This document shows positions 60,068 through 64,000 of a stretch of DNA of 64,000 nucleotides, in pieces (position 1 is the first letter of the stretch; the number at the start of each line of letters is the position of its first letter). This DNA comes from Candidatus Ornithobacterium hominis (GTDB lineage Bacteria > Bacteroidota > Bacteroidia > Flavobacteriales > Weeksellaceae). The position numbers and the translations under genes were made by a program. Location: assembly GCF_951229915.1 (NCBI RefSeq), contig NZ_OX579588.1, forward strand, positions 1,765,001 through 1,829,000, read 5' to 3'. The notes below the pieces were generated by a model. The model had not been told where the DNA came from. It saw only the letters and a program-made list of their open reading frames with translations, and ran no database searches.

Positions 60068-61861
60068 ATGGCAGAAAAAAAACATTCTACTTTTGATTTT
60101 TTCAGGTATATCAAAAAGAAGATAAGTATCCATCTTTATCTATATGTCTTTGTAAATGCATTGGTAGGATTACTTGATGGTTTGGGCATAGCTCTATTTA
60201 TCCCTTTACTGACGATAATTGCTGGTGATAGTACAGAAAGTCATGAATCTTTAGGTAAATTACGCTATTTTACAGACTTTTTGCAAGACATTGGTATTTC
60301 TTTATCTTTAGTAAACGTATTAATAGTAATGGTTGTACTATTTGCATTAAAAGGAGGCTTTTCATATATCAGGACATTGTACAATATTAAGTTGCGTTTG
60401 TATATTATTAAACGTATAAGATTTGATTTAATTGAATGTTTAAGCAATGTTTCTTACAACGGATTTACCCAATACAATAGTGGGAAAATTCAAAACACAT
60501 TGACGGTAGAAGTAAATAGGATGGCAAAAGCCATGACTCTCCTTTTCGAGTCTATACAAAGTGTCTCCATGCTTTTGACCTATGTATTATTAGCTTTCTT
60601 TTCTAATTGGCAGTTTGCTATATTAGTTGCCATTGGAGGTTTTATATCTAATTTTATTTATAAATACATTAATAAAATTACCAAAGAAGCGGCTCGTAAT
60701 TTATCACGAACAGGAAATAACTTCAATACGCATTTAATTCAAATCCTACAAAACTTTAAATATCTAAAAGCTACCAATTATATCAAAAAGTATGATAAAA
60801 AAATAAAAAATACTATTTTGGAGTCTCAAAGTTTGGAGTTTAAAATGAGTATTTATAATGCCATTACAGAAGCCGCAAGAGAACCTATTACTATACTTAT
60901 CATTGCTCTTGTAATTATTTTACAAGTAAACATCTTGGGCTCTGCTTTTTCTAGCATTTTAGTGAGTCTATTATTCTTTTACAGAGCCTTAACTTACTTA
61001 ACTTCCCTTCAAAGTCAATGGAATATGTTGCTCAATAATGTTGCTGGATATGAATCTGTTTCTGAAATTTTGGAAGAATTTTCTGATGATAGTGAACCTA
61101 CTCAAAAAAATATACCTATAACAAAAATCAAACATATTGAAGCTACTGATATTTCCTTATCCTACGGAGATAATGCTGTTTTGAATCACGTTTCTCTTCA
61201 TATCAAAGAAAAGGAAAGTGTAGCACTGGTAGGCGAAAGTGGTGCTGGAAAAACAACATTAGCCAATGTAATCTGCGGACTGGCTAAGCCAGATGAGGGT
61301 AGCTTACTGATTAATAACGAAGTTTTAGAAGACTACCGTTTAGATAGTTATCGTAATAAAATTGGCTATATTTCCCAAGATCCTGTGATATTCAATGATA
61401 CTATATTCAATAATATCACATTTTGGGATGAGAAAACACCTAAAAATCTAGAACGTTTTTGGCAATGTATAAATTTGGTAGCTTTAGATAACTTTATGGA
61501 AAATCTATCTAAAAAAGAAGATGCAACGCTAGGAAGCAATGGCATCTTGGTTTCTGGCGGACAAAAACAGCGTATTTCTATTGCTAGAGAATTATATAAA
61601 GATGTAGACTTACTAATTATGGATGAAGCCACATCTGCTCTAGACTCTGAAACAGAAAAACATATCAAAGAAAGCATAGATTCTCTGCAAGGGAAATACA
61701 TGATGGTCATCATTGCTCACCGCCTATCTACTATCAAAAACGTAGATATGATTTATCTTATGGAAAACGGAAATATCATAGATCAAGGAAATTATGATGA
61801 ACTATACACTGCCTCTGATAGGTTTAAAAAAATGGTGGACATTCAAAATTTAGATAGCTGA
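60068..61861 (+). CDS. ABC transporter, fused permease/ATPase (PglK-type flippase)
   Basis: 597 residues: six membrane segments in the first 330, then an ATPase with Walker A GESGAGKTT near residue 395, signature VSGGQKQRISIARELY, Walker B LLIMDEATSAL and switch His in IIAHRLSTI. The type matches PglK/MsbA half-transporters that flip lipid-linked oligosaccharides, which suits a PglC-started unit. The last base of the stop is the first of the next gene (TGATG). Confidence 0.85.
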   Translation: MAEKKHSTFDFFRYIKKKISIHLYLYVFVNALVGLLDGLGIALFIPLLTIIAGDSTESHESLGKLRYFTDFLQDIGISLSLVNVLIVMVVLFALKGGFSYIRTLYNIKLRLYIIKRIRFDLIECLSNVSYNGFTQYNSGKIQNTLTVEVNRMAKAMTLLFESIQSVSMLLTYVLLAFFSNWQFAILVAIGGFISNFIYKYINKITKEAARNLSRTGNNFNTHLIQILQNFKYLKATNYIKKYDKKIKNTILESQSLEFKMSIYNAITEAAREPITILIIALVIILQVNILGSAFSSILVSLLFFYRALTYLTSLQSQWNMLLNNVAGYESVSEILEEFSDDSEPTQKNIPITKIKHIEATDISLSYGDNAVLNHVSLHIKEKESVALVGESGAGKTTLANVICGLAKPDEGSLLINNEVLEDYRLDSYRNKIGYISQDPVIFNDTIFNNITFWDEKTPKNLERFWQCINLVALDNFMENLSKKEDATLGSNGILVSGGQKQRISIARELYKDVDLLIMDEATSALDSETEKHIKESIDSLQGKYMMVIIAHRLSTIKNVDMIYLMENGNIIDQGNYDELYTASDRFKKMVDIQNLDS

Positions 61862-62889
61862 TGAAAAAAAAGAAAAATATTTTTGTCTTTAGTACTACTT
61901 ACTCTCTCTTATTATACTTATTGTATCATGATTTAGAAACGATAAAGAATACGTTATACATTACTCAAAAATCATATCAATATGCTGTACCTAAAACTAT
62001 AAAAAATAAATTGATAAAGCATATTGAGTTTAATACATTTAATGGAGTAGGTAGTCCCAACAAGCTAAAAGTCATAATGTTTTTTATAAACAACTTAATA
62101 TATAACTTTTTTCAAAATATTTATATCCAATTTTTAACTAAAAATAGTAATATCTACATCCATAATAACCAACGAATGAGTGGTAAATTCGCTAAAAATA
62201 ATTATTTTACAATTATAGAGGATGGTATAGGCAATCAATTGGGAAAATTCAGCTCTAAAAAAGAAAAACCTAATACCATTTCAAATAAAAGTATCCTCAA
62301 TCAATTAAGGGATTATATTTATGGAGTCCCTATGATTAATACAAAAAATATCAAAAAACATATTGTAACAAAGTCTGTAGACGAAAAAAATGAAGAAATT
62401 ATCTCTATCCAAAACCTTTGGCAAAATTCCTCTAAAGAAAAACAACAATATATCTTGAATATTTTTGGGATAGATCAAAAAGTCTTACAGGATTACAATT
62501 TTGAATCTATCCTTCTTACCCAACCCATGAATGAATATGGCGTGATATCTACCGAAAAAGAAAAAATCAGTTTTTACAAAGGAATAATAGAAAAAGAAAA
62601 TAAAAGTGTACTAATCAAAACTCATCCCGCCGAAAAAACAGATTACAAAAAATATTTTCCTGAGACTACTATCTTTGAAAACCCTATTCCATTTGAAATA
62701 TTTGAATTACTTGGTATTCAGTTCAAAAGAGCTTACACCATTAGCTCTACTGCTGCACTTAATTTTAATTATCCCATTGAAATTATTCCTATACAGACAG
62801 GTTTAAATCTGTATGAGGACGGTTTCAAAGAAATTCTAAATAGAAGAAAAAATGAAAGATTTAATCTCTGTTATCATACCCGTATATAA
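61861..62889 (+). CDS. GT52-like sialyltransferase homologue
   Basis: A 342-residue cytoplasmic glycosyltransferase. FTIIEDGIGN near residue 118 (the EDG motif), VLIKTHPAEK near residue 257 (the H-P motif) and AYTISSTAALNF near residue 290 (the Ser-rich motif) are those of CMP-nonulosonate-using transferases of the GT52 and related families. It would use the CMP-sugar from the 58.6-kb synthetase. Its end overlaps the next gene by 38 bases. Family is inferred from motifs. Confidence 0.7.
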   Translation: MKKKKNIFVFSTTYSLLLYLLYHDLETIKNTLYITQKSYQYAVPKTIKNKLIKHIEFNTFNGVGSPNKLKVIMFFINNLIYNFFQNIYIQFLTKNSNIYIHNNQRMSGKFAKNNYFTIIEDGIGNQLGKFSSKKEKPNTISNKSILNQLRDYIYGVPMINTKNIKKHIVTKSVDEKNEEIISIQNLWQNSSKEKQQYILNIFGIDQKVLQDYNFESILLTQPMNEYGVISTEKEKISFYKGIIEKENKSVLIKTHPAEKTDYKKYFPETTIFENPIPFEIFELLGIQFKRAYTISSTAALNFNYPIEIIPIQTGLNLYEDGFKEILNRRKNERFNLCYHTRI

Positions 62890-63760
62890 TGTAGAAGAAT
62901 ACTTGGTTGAATGCATAAACTCTGTATTAGCACAAACTTATACCAATCTAGAAATCATTCTCGTGAATGATGGCTCCACAGACAGCAGTGGTGAAATCTG
63001 TCGAGAATACGCAAAAAAGGATAATCGTATTATCCTTATAGAAAAAGAAAATGGCGGATTATCTGATGCTAGAAATGCAGGATTAGACGTCTGTACAGGG
63101 AAATACATTTCTTTTGTAGATAGTGATGACATAATTCACCCCGGGTTTATTTCATTACTCTATAAATATATCTCCTACGATACAATTGTTGCGTGTGATA
63201 GATTTAATATAAAAGATTCATCTGAAATCACCTATATAGACACAGAAAATACAAAAGTATTTAATTATACTAACGAAGATATTTTACATGATTTTTATAG
63301 TTTCAAAATCACATATCCAAGTGTATGTAATAAACTATTTCCTTATAGTGTTTTTAAAAAACTTAGGTTTCCTAAAGGTTTGATATACGAAGATAGTTAT
63401 ATTTTTCCATATATATACACAAATAAGTACCTAAACTTTATAAAACTTAATTTACCTTTATATTATTATAGATACAACCCTAATAGCATTACAAGAAAAA
63501 AATTGACAGAAAAAAATTACATTGCAAATGAAATTTGCTATGCCAACACATCGTCTATATTCCAAAATAATAAAACTCTTTATAAAAAAAATATTTCTGC
63601 TAGAAATAATTTTAGGATACGTTACTTCCTAGAAAGTATCATTGACTATAGTAAATTTAATCAAAATGATATAAAAAGTATTTTGCTAGACTCAGGTGTC
63701 CACTGGAAAACTAAGTTTATTTTTATCTATAAGTTTTTAAGAAAACGATATACCTTTTAG
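62852..63760 (+). CDS. Family 2 glycosyltransferase
   Basis: 302 residues, GT-A fold: LISVIIPVYNVEEYLVECINSVLAQTYTNLEIILVNDGSTD, ENGGLSDARNAGLD, and the metal motif FVDSDD. The second half is basic and aromatic, typical of capsule transferases. Sugar and linkage unknown. Confidence 0.9.
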   Translation: MKDLISVIIPVYNVEEYLVECINSVLAQTYTNLEIILVNDGSTDSSGEICREYAKKDNRIILIEKENGGLSDARNAGLDVCTGKYISFVDSDDIIHPGFISLLYKYISYDTIVACDRFNIKDSSEITYIDTENTKVFNYTNEDILHDFYSFKITYPSVCNKLFPYSVFKKLRFPKGLIYEDSYIFPYIYTNKYLNFIKLNLPLYYYRYNPNSITRKKLTEKNYIANEICYANTSSIFQNNKTLYKKNISARNNFRIRYFLESIIDYSKFNQNDIKSILLDSGVHWKTKFIFIYKFLRKRYTF

Positions 63761-63859
63761 TAAAAAAGAAATTAATATATCAAATATAATTTTAATAAAA
63801 AACAGGAGGTCTCTCTTAATAAAATTATAATTTTTAATTAACTATTCTCCATTCAATAT
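63761..63859. other. Short A/T-rich gap
   Basis: About 100 bases without gene; no motif copy, no hairpin. A promoter could lie here but no clear box is seen. Confidence 0.4.
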
Positions 63860-64000
63860 ATGAAAACAAGACAATATATAATTACAAATAAATTAAACTT
63901 AGATATCAATTTTTTAACAAAACAAATTATAAATACAGATTTAAATATCTATTATGATCACAATTTAGAGTTTTCTTACGTTGAAGAATTTAATAAGGGT
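63860..64000 (+). CDS. Unidentified polysaccharide-locus gene, N-terminal part
   Basis: ATG at 63860 opens a frame that runs off the window (47 residues: MKTRQYIITNKLNLDINFLT, then KQIINTDLNIYYDHNLEF and SYVEEFNKG). The pattern of a short strand followed by 'YYDHNLEFSYVEE' resembles the start of asparagine-synthase-like proteins found in capsule loci; too little is present to decide. Confidence 0.4.
   Translation, partial: MKTRQYIITNKLNLDINFLTKQIINTDLNIYYDHNLEFSYVEEFNKG

Noticed and set aside
1..64000. CRISPR arrays, tRNA or rRNA genes, prophage
   Set aside because: I found no regularly spaced direct repeats, no T-loop/anticodon patterns and no phage structural or integrase gene in this window.

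Overview
The window looks like AT-rich chromosome from a member of the Bacteroidota, class Flavobacteriia, probably a Weeksellaceae-type bacterium. The evidence is a type III glutamine synthetase, a Rho with a long N/Q/K-rich insert, a fused alpha/beta ketoacid dehydrogenase E1, several flavobacterial DUF families (DUF2851, DUF3822, DUF4293, DUF3820), promoters of the TTTG-N19-TAnnTTTG type and no obvious Shine-Dalgarno sites. I cannot name the genus from sequence alone.

Positions 1 to about 30.7 kb are housekeeping: the end of a subtilisin-like protease, a CoA-type NUDIX hydrolase, an acyltransferase, an acyl-CoA dehydrogenase, a membrane helix-hairpin-helix protein, prfA, glnN, rho, an incomplete suf cluster (sufC-sufD-sufS, no sufB beside it), kdsB, rsmD, ilvE, mnmD, rpe, apbE, the rplM-rpsI-rpsB-tsf ribosomal block (with a structured leader before rpsB), the E1 dehydrogenase and trmD. 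From 30.7 to 31.7 kb lies about 1 kb of decayed sequence with small lipoprotein and membrane ORFs. From 31.7 to 37.3 kb, on the minus strand, is a five-gene locus that looks like copper acquisition: a Cys/His-rich membrane peptide, a FixH/YtkA-like lipoprotein, an OprC-like TonB-dependent receptor with CxxxM and HxM motifs, an MbnP-like lipoprotein and an MbnH-like di-heme protein. uvrC, an AddA/RecB-like nuclease, prs and rplY follow.

From 44.1 kb to the right edge is a surface polysaccharide locus, all on the plus strand. It begins with a PglC-PglD-PglE-PglF set (diacetylbacillosamine-type sugar and its phosphoglycosyl transferase). Next come Wza and Wzc (export and chain length), UDP-HexNAc epimerase and dehydrogenase (uronic acid), rfbB/rfbC/rfbA (dTDP-4-keto-6-deoxyhexose, no rfbD seen), wecB, a CMP-nonulosonate synthetase, a serine-acetyltransferase-like O-acetyltransferase, a PglK-type ABC flippase, a GT52-like sialyltransferase homologue, a GT2 glycosyltransferase and an unfinished gene. 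The part around 58 to 60 kb is scarred: a 252-bp element with perfect 14-bp inverted ends, a related element end, a truncated gene, and an acetyltransferase put out of frame by a G7 homopolymer, which looks like a phase-variation switch.

The signal that known features do not explain is a dispersed near-palindrome, consensus TTTTTTAAGSCTTAAAAAA (S is C or G), often followed by TTT. About 25 good copies and about 15 weaker ones occur in the window. They lie between genes and also inside genes in several reading frames. Two opposed copies form long hairpins at gene ends (19.3 and 55.2 kb). The motif is almost absent from the copper locus and from most of the polysaccharide locus. It behaves like a genome-wide signature word such as an uptake sequence or nucleoid signal; which of these it is cannot be decided here.
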